DNA of 57,241 nt from an uncultured Bacteroidales bacterium (GTDB taxonomy: Bacteria > Bacteroidota > Bacteroidia > Bacteroidales > UBA932): the NCBI GenBank assembly GCA_934725575.1, contig CAKVCK010000023.1, forward strand, positions 1 to 57,241. Direction: 5' to 3'. Both the position numbers and the translations under genes were made by a program. Of the stretch, positions 43,492-52,355 are shown one piece after another. Position 1 is the first letter of the stretch. Each line of letters starts with the position of its first letter. A model generated the notes under the pieces. That model saw only the letters and a list, made by a program, of their open reading frames with translations. It did no database searches and was not told the DNA's origin.

Positions 43492-44808
43492 ATGTCAGAC
43501 GCAATCTTTGAAAAGACACTGACTCTCGGCGACGCGATGCGCCTCTCGGGACCGATGGCGTTCAACATAATGATCAAGCCGGCCGGGTCGCTCTGCAACC
43601 TGGACTGCAAATATTGCTACTACCTCGACAAGGCCGAGATCTATGGCGGCAAGGAGCCCCGGATGACCGAAGCGATGCTCGAAAAAGTGGTTCAGGAATA
43701 TATCAGCGCGAATGGAGTGCCGGAAGTGACCTTCAACTGGCACGGTGGCGAGCCGTTGGTGCTGGGATTGGATTTCTACCGCAAGGCTTTGGAATTTGAG
43801 AAGAAATATGCCGGAGAGAAGGTCATCCACAACACCATCCAGACCAACGGGACACTTCTCAACCGCGAATGGGCGAGATTCTTCCACGACAACAATTTCC
43901 TTGTGGGAATATCTCTGGATGGCCCCAAGGATATTCACGACAAGTACCGCAAGGACAAGGGCGGATTCCCGACCTTCGACAGGGTGATGAGCGGTCTGAA
44001 TATTCTTAAAGGTGAAGGAGTTGAGTTCAACACGATGTCAACGGTCAACCACGCCAGCGAAGGCAGAGGATTGGAGACATATCTGTTTCTGCGTGAGGTC
44101 GGCAGCGGATTTATGCAGTTTATGCCCGTGGTCGAGCACGTCAAGTACCCGCTGAACGGGGCCGGAAAGCCGGACAAGAAGAAGCGTCCATTCATCGTGG
44201 ATCCCAAAGCGGACGGAGCGATGATCGCCCCGTGGTCCGTTAGCGATGTGGGCTACGGCAGATTCCTCTGCGACATATTCGATTATTGGGTCAGGAACGA
44301 TGTCGGCCGCATATTCGTCACCAATTTCGACGCCACTCTGGCCACCTGGGTCGGTGAGATGCCCGGCACCTGCACATTCGCCCAGACCTGCGGCGGCAAT
44401 TCCGTCATCGAGCACAATGGCGACCTCTACCCTTGCGACCATTTCGTTTACAAGGACTACCTTCTCGGCAACATCGCCGAAAAGCCGATCGCCGAGATGA
44501 TGCGTTCGGACAAGCAGACAGCCTTCGGCATCGACAAGCGCAACAAGCTCCCGACCAAATGCCTTAAGTGCGAATGGCTTTTCGCCTGCAACGGAGAATG
44601 CCCCAAGCACAGGTTCAACACCTACGAGTCACACCTTAATGGTAGAGACGGAGTTAGGATCGAGACCGGCCTGAACGCCCTCTGCGCCGGCTACAAGATG
44701 TTTTTCAGCCACGTCGCCCCCTATATGGACTATATGAAAGACCTACTGTCACGCAAGATGTCCCCCGCCTACGTCATCCCCTGGGCTAGAACACGTGCGA
44801 TCCAATAA
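43492..44808 (+). CDS. Anaerobic sulfatase-maturating enzyme (radical SAM/SPASM)
   Basis: The 438-residue enzyme has the radical-SAM cluster motif CNLDCKYC (C35, C39, C42), FNWHGGEPLVLGLDFY, TIQTNGTLLNREWARFF and a SPASM region with clustered cysteines (CTFAQTCGGNSVIEHNGDLY, CLKCEWLFACNGECPKHRF in parts). It oxidises an active-site Cys or Ser of sulfatases to formylglycine in the cytoplasm without oxygen. The only sulfatase nearby is the deleted one at 41831, so intact substrates must lie elsewhere. The gene is 8 bases after GH43. Confidence 0.93.
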   Translation: MSDAIFEKTLTLGDAMRLSGPMAFNIMIKPAGSLCNLDCKYCYYLDKAEIYGGKEPRMTEAMLEKVVQEYISANGVPEVTFNWHGGEPLVLGLDFYRKALEFEKKYAGEKVIHNTIQTNGTLLNREWARFFHDNNFLVGISLDGPKDIHDKYRKDKGGFPTFDRVMSGLNILKGEGVEFNTMSTVNHASEGRGLETYLFLREVGSGFMQFMPVVEHVKYPLNGAGKPDKKKRPFIVDPKADGAMIAPWSVSDVGYGRFLCDIFDYWVRNDVGRIFVTNFDATLATWVGEMPGTCTFAQTCGGNSVIEHNGDLYPCDHFVYKDYLLGNIAEKPIAEMMRSDKQTAFGIDKRNKLPTKCLKCEWLFACNGECPKHRFNTYESHLNGRDGVRIETGLNALCAGYKMFFSHVAPYMDYMKDLLSRKMSPAYVIPWARTRAIQ

Positions 44809-44829
44809 TATTAGGTCATTATCAAGACA

Positions 44830-46116
44830 TCAGTCTTTCAGACAGCCGATCGGGACAACCCAGACTCCGTCCGGACGTTGAAAAGCGTATGGAGAAAGAC
44901 CCGTCAACACCATCATAAAAGATGGCTCCGGCATTTTGGTCATGTCTATCTTATTCCTCAAAGCCAACAGCGAACGCGCTCCGGCCTCTATGTTATCATT
45001 CCCACCAATCTTAATCTCTACAAGGCCATACTTCCCGTTTCTCAAATGTACAACGGAATCACATTCCAGACCGTCTTTGTCGCGATAATGATAAACATTT
45101 CCGTTCAAAGCATCAGCATAGACTCTCAGATCCCTGACGGCCATTGTCTCGAACAAAAGGCCGAATGTCTCCAGATCGTTGATGAGATCATTCGGACCAA
45201 CACCCAAAGCGGCCACCGCAATTGAAGGATCGACAAAATACCTCGTGTCCGTAGTACGAATGGCCGTTTTGGATCGTAGATTGGGATTCCAAGTGTGCAT
45301 ATCCTCGATGACGAATATCTTCCTGAAGACATTAAGGTAGTCGTCGATGGTCTTCTCGCTCATAGAATCAGCCTCATTAGACCGCATATCGCTGCGTATT
45401 TTAGACAATGACACTTGTGTTCCCTGATGTCTGGAGTAAGATCGAAGCAGACGTTTCGCTTTCTCACTGTCACGTTTAACCTTATCCACACGGTTGATAT
45501 CCACTTCTGTAACTGCCTGATAATAATCAAAGGCGCGTCCGAGCGAAACACTTGGTCGCTGAAGCGTAGCCTTCGGCCACCCACCACGACATACCAAATA
45601 TGCCAACTGTTCGATGTTCATTCTCCCTGCCTCTACAGGTGACACCCTGCCGACGAACAAATCACCGAGACTAACGCTTCCTTCAGAATCTCCAGACTCC
45701 CATAGTGACATCGGCCGCATTTTCAATCTGGATATTCTCCCTGTTCCCGAATGACTGAATGCCTCCTCGTCCTCATCATTGTTAACCGGTACAGAAGATC
45801 CTGTAAGAATAAACTGCCCATCTTCCTTCCTATGGTCACACTCGAACCTTACACTGTCCCAAAGTGAAGGAGCGATCTGCCACTCATCAATCAGACGTGG
45901 TGCTCTCCCTTTCAGAAGAATCTCTGGATTCATACTTGCCAACTGAATATTCATATGGCGTCTCTTAGGGTCGTTCATATACAGAATGCTTCCGGCCTGA
46001 TGCTCAGCCGTGGTCGTCTTGCCACACCATTTGGCACCTTCTATCAGTACAGCCCCCATTCCTTCCAGTTTCTCGGAAAGAATTCTATCCGCTATGCGCT
46101 TCTTGTATTCCGCCAT
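44830..46116 (-). CDS. AAA ATPase with C-terminal DUF4143 domain
   Basis: The 428-residue protein has a Walker A motif GAKWCGKTT (27-35), a LIDEWQIAPSLWD Walker-B-like stretch, FILTGSS (sensor 1) and a C-terminal DUF4143/nuclease-like half with FEXXEV-like GLLFETMAVRDLRVYAD and YHYRDKDGLECDSVVHLRNG, then YGLVEIKIGG. These ATPases are widespread accessory genes of unknown role. The ATG at 46116 was chosen because a -7 box lies at 46148-46141. Three copies of a repeat lie just upstream. Confidence 0.87.
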   Translation of the reverse strand: MAEYKKRIADRILSEKLEGMGAVLIEGAKWCGKTTTAEHQAGSILYMNDPKRRHMNIQLASMNPEILLKGRAPRLIDEWQIAPSLWDSVRFECDHRKEDGQFILTGSSVPVNNDEDEEAFSHSGTGRISRLKMRPMSLWESGDSEGSVSLGDLFVGRVSPVEAGRMNIEQLAYLVCRGGWPKATLQRPSVSLGRAFDYYQAVTEVDINRVDKVKRDSEKAKRLLRSYSRHQGTQVSLSKIRSDMRSNEADSMSEKTIDDYLNVFRKIFVIEDMHTWNPNLRSKTAIRTTDTRYFVDPSIAVAALGVGPNDLINDLETFGLLFETMAVRDLRVYADALNGNVYHYRDKDGLECDSVVHLRNGKYGLVEIKIGGNDNIEAGARSLLALRNKIDMTKMPEPSFMMVLTGLSPYAFQRPDGVWVVPIGCLKD

Positions 46117-46140
46117 AAGCAATTCGTTTTTAATCAGACA

Positions 46141-46148
46141 CAAATATA
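46141..46148 (-). promoter_or_regulatory. -7 box of the DUF4143 ATPase gene
   Basis: Reverse-strand TATATTTG matches TAnnTTTG and lies 25 bases before the ATG at 46116. It begins 23 bases from the tandem repeats, which would cover the -33 to -80 zone. Confidence 0.6.
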
Positions 46149-46170
46149 GCACAAATTAAGCACACTTCCG

Positions 46171-46232
46171 AATTTGGCGGACTTTTACTTCCTAATTTGG
46201 CGGACTTTTACTTCCTAATTCGGCGGACTATA
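46171..46232. repeat. 23-base tandem repeat, 2.7 copies
   Basis: A 23-base unit beginning AATTTGGCGGACTTTTAC occurs twice without change (46171-46193, 46194-46216) and then as a partial copy with one substitution (46217-46232). Placed just upstream of the ATPase promoter, the units could be binding sites for a regulator or a footprint of recombination. Confidence 0.75.
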
Positions 46233-46238
46233 TCCAGT

Positions 46239-46985
46239 TCAGAACCGGAACACACCGGAGTCAACGTCAGAGTTCTCAAGGCTCTTGGCGGAGTGGTTTT
46301 CCTTGCCTCGCTGGAAGAACCAGTCGCTGAAAGCCCCGCTCGAAGCCGTCTCTTTGGTGATCTGGCGGTCGGCGGAGAAGTCCACACCAAGGCGCAGCCA
46401 CTTCCAAGGCAGATAGGTCACGACCATATTCATACCTGTCTCGGAATAATGATGGGCGTTCCTCGTCTCAAGGTACCACGCCCCGCCATCCTGCACGAAC
46501 GCGTCATAAAGGAAGCCCCCCGTGCGGTTGTAGTGGGCATCCGCCTGAACGATCAGTTTCCGAGGAATATTATAGGAATATATCAACCTCGACTGGTAGC
46601 CGGTGCTGTTGTGGACATCCGCGCTTCCCCTGCGGTAGAAGTTCTCCATGATCAGGATCCTGTTGCCGGACATCTGCCGGATGTCGGGCATAGAGGTCTC
46701 AGAATCAAGTCTCAGACGCAGCATATTCCTCTTATTCAATCTATAAGACAACAGCAGCGTCGGGGGGAGAACGCGAATCGGGAGAACCCGTCGTCACCGG
46801 CCTTCATGTTGTTCTCCGCCCCGAGACTCACACGATACGAGAACGAGACGTGACGGATGAGAAGAAGTGCGTCATCCGATCCACCTTGTAGGTGATGTTT
46901 CCCTCCGTGATAACCGATGCCGATAGGATTTCCGTGATCACGCTGTCAGGCCGCTGCGCGAAAACAGTCAGAAAATGAATATTTG
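46239..46985 (-). pseudogene. Frameshifted outer-membrane beta-barrel protein
   Basis: Reading the reverse strand, fragments in different frames add up to one damaged outer-membrane protein: LTVFAQRPDSVITEILSASV near 46980-46900, then HVSFSYRVSLGAENNMKAGD near 46855-46795 and, after another shift at the CCCCCC run (about 46770), PTLLLSYRLNKRNMLRLRLD onward to 46239. The long last part alternates polar and hydrophobic residues (LIYSYNIPRKLIVQADAHYN) and ends in an aromatic residue (GVFRF), a typical barrel end. At least two frameshifts are needed. Confidence 0.7.
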
Positions 46986-47053
46986 TCTTGATATGAAATT
47001 ATGCTTCTGAAACATTATGTTCCCGGTGCATAATCTTTCGCAAAGACTACCGG

Positions 47054-48511
47054 CTACCGGACCTCTTCGATGGACTTGATGCCGTCGCGGGAGAGGTCGA
47101 TGCGGAAGCGCTTGAACTCAGCGGTGTTGTCGTACTGGTACTGGAGGACGAGGTTGAGGTAATAGTCACGGTCACACTCGATGGTCTGGACAGAACCGTC
47201 ATCACCAAGGGTGCGCATCAGGACGGTCGGGTCGTCCATCTTCTTGATGAAGTTGGTGACATTCAGGCGGATGATGTCATTGATGCCGCTGAAGAAATAT
47301 TCAGAATTAGCCTGGAGCTTGTCCCTGTCGATATGGACGGACTTGCGGTAGAGAATGATCTTCTCGGCGGTGACATTGCTGCTCTCGACCTCGGTGAGGT
47401 GCGAGCTGTTCCGCAGGGTCATCACGTCGGCGGGAACTTTTTCCGGCTCGATGAAGTCCACGCCCTCCTTCAGCCAGCCGAGCTCGGTGTCCTTGTGGAT
47501 AATCTTCGCCTTGTTGTCGAAGTACTTGCTGCCGACACGGTGGGCGAAATAATAGCGCATCAACTCCTTGATGCGGTCTTTCAGCATATAGCTGATAATG
47601 AGGGCGATGAACAGCGGAAGAGTCAGCGAGCCGAACTTCCTTTGGAAGGCGAAGCTCACCACGGTGGCGAACAACATCGCGACACCGGCGGCGATGCTGA
47701 AATAAAGCTGCTCCACGATCACCCCGTCCCGCCGCTTAGGAGCGCGGAGGTAAAGGTCGCTCTCGATGTACTTTTTCAGGATGCTGAAGCGATGAATGAA
47801 TATGCGGTTGTGCAGCCGGTCATCTTTCCGGATCTCCGGGTAGCCGAGCTGCCTCATGTGCTTCCCGATCCTGCGGTAAAGCGCCGTTGCCTTGCCTGCC
47901 AATTCATCCAACTTTCTGCTTCTCAGCCACTCTATGAGTTCAAGAATATGCTTGCAGGTAATGTCGCAGATGAATTCGTCCCCGGAAAGATACATCCTCA
48001 TCACACCATCGGGAACGGTCGGAGCGTTGATGATGGAGCGCAGCCCGACATATTCATCACAGATTTTTCCGGCGTTGCGGATGAAGCCGTCGCAGAGGAT
48101 CTCCGTGTCCGAGCCGATGCGGTTCTGTTTGATGTGCGCCAGTTCGTCGCGCAGGGCGCTTTTGACGATGGCGGCGAACATCTTGATCTGATATTCATAT
48201 TCAGAGATCAGGGTCCGGGTCGGGTTGGACGCCATCTGGATGAACGCTTCGCGGATGTTGCGAAGCGGCAACGCCGGGCCCTCCACTATCTCGCGGAGCA
48301 GGAAAACGGGGGTTATCAGACGGATGTTCGACTTGACATCCTGATAGAACATATCCTTTGGATAGGTGGCCCTGTTGATGTCGAGACTGCCGGGCACGAA
48401 GAACCACATCGCCAGAGAGAAGTCGTTCATCCGCAGCTTCTTGCGGGTGACGAAGCCGACTTTCAACTCTATCGAGTAGCGGTCGTGGATTCTGGTGTCG
48501 ATCTCGATCAT
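47054..48511 (-). CDS. Uncharacterised protein with two central membrane segments
   Basis: The 485-residue protein matches no family that I recognise. The N-terminal part (about 1-270) is soluble and charged. Two membrane segments follow (QLYFSIAAGVAMLFATVVSF and LTLPLFIALIISYML, about 270-315). The C-terminal part (about 320-485) is soluble and beta-rich. Both large parts would face the same side of the membrane. The ATG at 48511 (MIEIDTRIHD) is preferred over 48529 because the extra MRRFFV looks like leader sequence. It lies 86 bases downstream of the anion transporter gene. A sensor or scaffold role is conceivable. Confidence 0.7.
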   Translation of the reverse strand: MIEIDTRIHDRYSIELKVGFVTRKKLRMNDFSLAMWFFVPGSLDINRATYPKDMFYQDVKSNIRLITPVFLLREIVEGPALPLRNIREAFIQMASNPTRTLISEYEYQIKMFAAIVKSALRDELAHIKQNRIGSDTEILCDGFIRNAGKICDEYVGLRSIINAPTVPDGVMRMYLSGDEFICDITCKHILELIEWLRSRKLDELAGKATALYRRIGKHMRQLGYPEIRKDDRLHNRIFIHRFSILKKYIESDLYLRAPKRRDGVIVEQLYFSIAAGVAMLFATVVSFAFQRKFGSLTLPLFIALIISYMLKDRIKELMRYYFAHRVGSKYFDNKAKIIHKDTELGWLKEGVDFIEPEKVPADVMTLRNSSHLTEVESSNVTAEKIILYRKSVHIDRDKLQANSEYFFSGINDIIRLNVTNFIKKMDDPTVLMRTLGDDGSVQTIECDRDYYLNLVLQYQYDNTAEFKRFRIDLSRDGIKSIEEVR

Positions 48512-48597
48512 AACAAAAAACCGCCTCATTCTTCACCGTCCGCCATAACGATGCGGCTTTCAAAAAAGCCTAGGCATACATTTGCGAATATAACAAA

Positions 48598-50181
48598 TTA
48601 TCCCACAAAGAACAAACCCGGGGTGATGCCGAGCCATTTGAGGACGGTCTCGCCCCAAAGGAGGATTATCAGCCAGGAGATGGTCATCATCGTGATGCCG
48701 AACTTGAAGGCGTCCGTCATACTGTACTGGTTGGTGTTGTACAGAAGGGCGGCTGGCTTGCTGTTGAACGGCAGCACATAGACGTGCTCGATCAGCATCG
48801 AGACAGGAAGCGCGAGGCTGATGACCGGATAGCCGAACCGTTCGGCGATGCCCATCGAGATCGGCACGAAGATCATCGTCCTGATGGTCTTGGATTGGAA
48901 AACCAGACCTGAGTACATCATCAGGAACGTCAGGATGACGTACAGCACCCAAAACGGAGTGTTGTCGGTGATGCCCATCGAATCGAAGGCCGCGTTTACC
49001 ATCGTGCCGGGCAGACCTGTGATGTTCAGGCCGGCTCCCAAGGTGTAGGCTCCGGCGGAGAAGAGCATCAGATGCCACGGGATGTCAACGTCGTTCCATT
49101 TCACGACTCCGATTCCCGGCATAAGTGCGATCACGGCACCGATGAAGGCCACGGTCGTTGCGTCAATCCCGTGCAGGCTGTCCGTGCACCAAAGGATGAG
49201 GACACCCATGAATATTCCCACTGCCTTCCATTCCTCGACGGTCATCCTGCCCATCGCGTCCAGCTCGGCTTTCAGACGCTCCAGACCGCCGTCAATCTGA
49301 GGCTTTTGCTCGTCCTTCTTCATCGGGAAGAACACATACATCCCCATCAGAAGACCGATGATCAGAATCAGGAAACTCATCGGGCCGCAGGACACCAGCC
49401 AGTCCGAGTAACCGAACTGGCTCGCCCCAGCGGCGCCGAAGATCAAGGAGATGGCCAACAGGTGGGCGCCGCTTCCTGTGTAGAAGGCATTGGCCCCGAT
49501 GTTGACCTGAAACAGGTTCTGGATCACGAGGTTGCGTCCGAAATTGTTGCGGTGACCATCAGACGCTCCGTAGATGGCGCAGACAACCATGAAGATCGGG
49601 AGCATTATCGTGGCCTTGACGGTCGTGGCGGAGATGAACATCGATAGCACGATGTTGATTATAAGGAAACTCCACAGGACTCCCTTAGCGGTCTTGCCGA
49701 ACTTGATCACGAACCACATCGCAAGGCGTTTGGCGAACCTGGTCTTGACAAGCATCGAGGCGAGCACGAAGGAAAGGATATTCAGCCACATCACCGGATG
49801 TCCCAGCTGGGCGAAGGCCTCCTTCTGGGTCGTGACACCGCAGAGGACGATGAGCAGGATGATGATCAGCGAGGTGAGATAGTTCGGTATCGCCTCGGTC
49901 ATCCAAAGGATAAGGCCCGCCGTGAATATGGCCAACATCGCATAGTTGGACCTTATGAACGCGGGCAGGCCTATCTCGTTCAGCCGTGCCAGGGCCTTTC
50001 CCGACACGGATTCAGCGGTGATGCTGTCGATGAAGCCGAAATGTCCGAACCAGTAGATAAGGACAAAGGCAAGTATGGCGAGCGGGCCGCCGAGACGCGC
50101 CATCCAGATCTCGAAGTTGCTTTTCTGCATCTTCGGAAGCTTTTCGAGGCGGTAGTTGTTCATATCCAGAGGGTCTGACAT
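48598..50181 (-). CDS. DASS/SLC13-family anion permease
   Basis: The 527-residue protein has about 12 membrane segments and the overall pattern of divalent-anion:Na+ symporters: ILWMTEAIPNYLTSLIIILL near residues 75-95, FVLASMLVKTRFAKRLAMWF, and SATTVKATIMLPIF where many members have SNTATTAMMLPI. The second motif zone (VYVLPFNSKPAALLYNTNQY) is also divergent. Substrates in the family are dicarboxylates, citrate or sulfate. With a citrate lyase operon 41 kb away, citrate or succinate is possible, but nothing in the local neighbourhood fixes it. The first 30 residues are a polar cytoplasmic tail. Confidence 0.82.
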   Translation of the reverse strand: MSDPLDMNNYRLEKLPKMQKSNFEIWMARLGGPLAILAFVLIYWFGHFGFIDSITAESVSGKALARLNEIGLPAFIRSNYAMLAIFTAGLILWMTEAIPNYLTSLIIILLIVLCGVTTQKEAFAQLGHPVMWLNILSFVLASMLVKTRFAKRLAMWFVIKFGKTAKGVLWSFLIINIVLSMFISATTVKATIMLPIFMVVCAIYGASDGHRNNFGRNLVIQNLFQVNIGANAFYTGSGAHLLAISLIFGAAGASQFGYSDWLVSCGPMSFLILIIGLLMGMYVFFPMKKDEQKPQIDGGLERLKAELDAMGRMTVEEWKAVGIFMGVLILWCTDSLHGIDATTVAFIGAVIALMPGIGVVKWNDVDIPWHLMLFSAGAYTLGAGLNITGLPGTMVNAAFDSMGITDNTPFWVLYVILTFLMMYSGLVFQSKTIRTMIFVPISMGIAERFGYPVISLALPVSMLIEHVYVLPFNSKPAALLYNTNQYSMTDAFKFGITMMTISWLIILLWGETVLKWLGITPGLFFVG

Positions 50182-50222
50182 ATTCGTGAATATTTTAAGT
50201 TGAACTTTTGTGCTTTGAAGGT

Positions 50223-50238
50223 CACTTCGACAGGCTCA
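50223..50238. repeat. Dispersed 16-base repeat, copy 2
   Basis: CACTTCGACAGGCTCA, identical to 16383-16398. It lies in the 70-base gap between the CYTH gene and the permease gene. Confidence 0.55.
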
Positions 50239-50251
50239 CCAATCAAAGACC

Positions 50252-50722
50252 CTACTTCCAGTTCTTGTAAGGGTTCTTCATCAGCATCGAGTTGTAGTAC
50301 TTGGCGTCGCCGGTGACCTCCTCGCCGAGCCAGGACGGCTTGTCGAAAGCCTCGTTCTCGTCGGAAAGTTCCACTTCGGCCACCGTAAGTCCCTCATTGT
50401 CACCGTAGAACTCATCCACCTCGAAGGTGTGGGTCCCGACCTTCACAAGGTAGCGGGTCTTGTCGATGACACCCGGCTCGCAGATCTCCAGCAAAGCCTT
50501 GACATCCTCGACCGGAATCTCTTTCTCCCACTCGAAGCGGCTCGCTCCGCTGGCGTTACCGATTCCCTTGATGGTGATGTAGCCCTTGTCACCCTTGAGG
50601 CGAACGCGGACAGTCCTTTCCGGAACACTGCTGAGGTAGCCTTGAGTGATTCTTGTAGCCTTGAACGCATCCGACTTGAAGTCGCCGTTCACCAAAAATT
50701 TCTTTTCTATTTCCTGTGCCAT
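50252..50722 (-). CDS. CYTH-domain triphosphatase
   Basis: The 156-residue protein begins EIEKKFLV, the ExExK signature of the CYTH/triphosphate tunnel metalloenzyme fold. Charged strand motifs follow (RTVRVRLKGDKGYITIKG, RFEWEKEIP, KTRYLVKVGTHTFEVDEFYG, LTVAEVELSDENE), which form the tunnel of acidic and basic residues. Such enzymes hydrolyse inorganic triphosphate or thiamine triphosphate with Mg2+. It follows another probable CYTH-like gene by 3 bases. Confidence 0.9.
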   Translation of the reverse strand: MAQEIEKKFLVNGDFKSDAFKATRITQGYLSSVPERTVRVRLKGDKGYITIKGIGNASGASRFEWEKEIPVEDVKALLEICEPGVIDKTRYLVKVGTHTFEVDEFYGDNEGLTVAEVELSDENEAFDKPSWLGEEVTGDAKYYNSMLMKNPYKNWK

Positions 50723-50725
50723 AAT

Positions 50726-51370
50726 CTATTCGTTTGCAAGTGGTTTGTCAATCATTCCGATAACACGCTTGATGGCCTGGAGGTAGTTGATGTTCTCCAC
50801 TCCCTCAAGACCGACATCCTTGATGGTCTTCTTGATGTCCTCGATCTCTGTCGATTCGCTGTTGATGGTCACGACCTTGGCCCCGTTGATGAGCACGTTG
50901 CCGACCTCGCAGATCGTGTCGTTGACCATATAGCCGAAACGCTGCTTGTGGACACGCACGGCCGCAAGGTCAGGGTTGGCCTTAACCATTGCGATGAACT
51001 CCTCGTAGGTGTAAGTGTCCTTCGTCAGCTTAGGCATCTCCACCATAAAGGCAGGGAAAACCTCCTCCTCAAGCACCTTGGCGCTGATAGGGAACTCACC
51101 CTTCATCAACGGATTCCACTGCTCAAGGCCATCGACTGTCTGGACGTAGGTCTTGATGTCCATCTTGCCGCCTCGGATCTTGGTGTTGTTGATGTCGTTC
51201 TTGCGCGAGATGATGTAGATCTCGTCGCTTGAGCGTTCCCAGACCTTCTCAGGAACAGGAACGGACAGACGCGCCATCCTCTTGTGTGCCTCACAGAAGC
51301 ACTGTCCAAACGAGCGGAACTCGAAGCGAGGCTTAGAGATCTCGCCAATCTTCATTTCTTCTTTTGCCAT
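50726..51370 (-). CDS. Probable divergent CYTH-like protein
   Basis: The 214-residue protein is not firmly recognised. Its strands resemble a CYTH fold: FEFRSFGQCF, DEIYIISRKNDINNTKIRGG, MDIKTYVQTVDGLEQWNPLM, and further on RVHKQRFGYMVND and AEVELS-like ICEVGNVLINGAKVVTINSE. It lacks a clean ExExK start. Coupling to the CYTH triphosphatase gene 3 bases downstream suggests a shared role with polyphosphate or triphosphate. It might instead sense such ligands. Confidence 0.55.
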   Translation of the reverse strand: MAKEEMKIGEISKPRFEFRSFGQCFCEAHKRMARLSVPVPEKVWERSSDEIYIISRKNDINNTKIRGGKMDIKTYVQTVDGLEQWNPLMKGEFPISAKVLEEEVFPAFMVEMPKLTKDTYTYEEFIAMVKANPDLAAVRVHKQRFGYMVNDTICEVGNVLINGAKVVTINSESTEIEDIKKTIKDVGLEGVENINYLQAIKRVIGMIDKPLANE

Positions 51371-51419
51371 AGCAATAAATTATTTATGAATATATTAATT
51401 CCATTAATGCATACCCCCA

Positions 51420-51515
51420 GTCACTTCGCGACAGCCCCTGAGGGACACGGGGAAAGGATTCCCCGAACCCCTTCGGTCGCTTCGCGCTTCGCGCACTTTT
51501 TGGGGCATTATCTAT
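51420..51515. repeat. GC-rich intergenic repeat with hairpins
   Basis: The gap between the lamin-tail gene and the CYTH-like gene contains a GGGGAAAGGATTCCCC hairpin (about 51450-51465) and repeated CTTCGCG words (51425, 51480-51500). This pattern resembles dispersed intergenic elements. On the reverse strand it may end the phosphate operon. Confidence 0.45.
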
Positions 51516-51519
51516 AATT

Positions 51520-52338
51520 CTATTCCAAACCTTCGACTTTGTCAGCGGTCTCGTTGGCGTTCTTGGCGGCCGGGGTGGCGGAAGTGAAGTACCAAGCCCC
51601 TGTCCCGTCAGGAACACGGCTGTAGGACGCGCTGGCCTTCTTGACAAAGTTCACGAGATTGAAGCAATCCAGGCTGTTGCCCTTAGGATCGAACAACTCT
51701 ACCTTCACCGCCTTCTTGGCGGAAAGTCCTGAGTCAAAGAAATAATCCGTAGGATGTTCTCCGTGATCGGCCAGGACATCAGTACTGTAGAGCAGGATGA
51801 ACTCACCAGGTTTCAGAACAGCCGATGGAGCAGTCCACACATCCTTGCCGTCCTTCTGGATGGATATTCCTTTGACGCGGATCTCTTCGTTGCCCTTGTT
51901 GTAGATCTCAATGAACTTGTCGTTACCGTTCAACTCATTAAGAGCCAGACCTGTGTAATCGATCGGAACCTCTCCGACAGTATAGGAGACCTCAGGAGAG
52001 GACACCGTGTTCCCGTCGGTGCTCGCCTCGATGTGATAGACAACCTTAGTTCCTACCGGTGCACTAGGAATGACTCCTGAATATTCCCCTTTTGAACCGG
52101 TCATATTCACGGATTTTTCCGCTTCCGAGCCGGTTTTGTACTTCAATTCCACGCCTGTGATCTCCACGAGGGCGGCGACTTTAGCCGTCACGGTCACAGC
52201 GTCTTCCTCAGTGTAGGCGACCGTGTTCTTTATGTCAGAGATGGTCGCGACACCATAGACCTTATCCTCAACGCAGGAGGCGAATCCGGCGAGAATGAGA
52301 GCCAACGCCGAAAACAATGCTATCTTTTTCATATTCAT
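51520..52338 (-). CDS. Lipoprotein with lamin-tail domain
   Basis: The 272-residue lipoprotein (lipobox LAGFASC, about residue 22) has an immunoglobulin-like N-terminal half (about 30-125: VTVTAKVAALVEITGVELKY and VVYHIEASTDGN) and a lamin-tail domain (about 130-260): LALNELNGNDKFIEIYNKGN, EIRVKGISIQKDG, LKPGEFILLYST, YSRVPDGTGAWYF. Lamin-tail domains occur with secreted nucleases and phosphatases. In this operon a role in capturing phosphate-rich polymers at the surface is possible but not shown. It lies 17 bases after the porin gene. Confidence 0.8.
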   Translation of the reverse strand: MNMKKIALFSALALILAGFASCVEDKVYGVATISDIKNTVAYTEEDAVTVTAKVAALVEITGVELKYKTGSEAEKSVNMTGSKGEYSGVIPSAPVGTKVVYHIEASTDGNTVSSPEVSYTVGEVPIDYTGLALNELNGNDKFIEIYNKGNEEIRVKGISIQKDGKDVWTAPSAVLKPGEFILLYSTDVLADHGEHPTDYFFDSGLSAKKAVKVELFDPKGNSLDCFNLVNFVKKASASYSRVPDGTGAWYFTSATPAAKNANETADKVEGLE

Positions 52339-52355
52339 AATATTTTATAAATCAA

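Noticed and set aside
47333..48781. Long plus-strand frame opposite the 485-residue membrane protein
   Set aside because: It runs antisense across two real genes, has no ribosome-binding site or known motif, and its composition mirrors the opposite strand.
48201..49078. Reverse-strand frames rich in Arg, His and Asp inside the permease and membrane-protein genes
   Set aside because: They are out-of-frame readings of well-supported genes, with composition typical of shadow frames.
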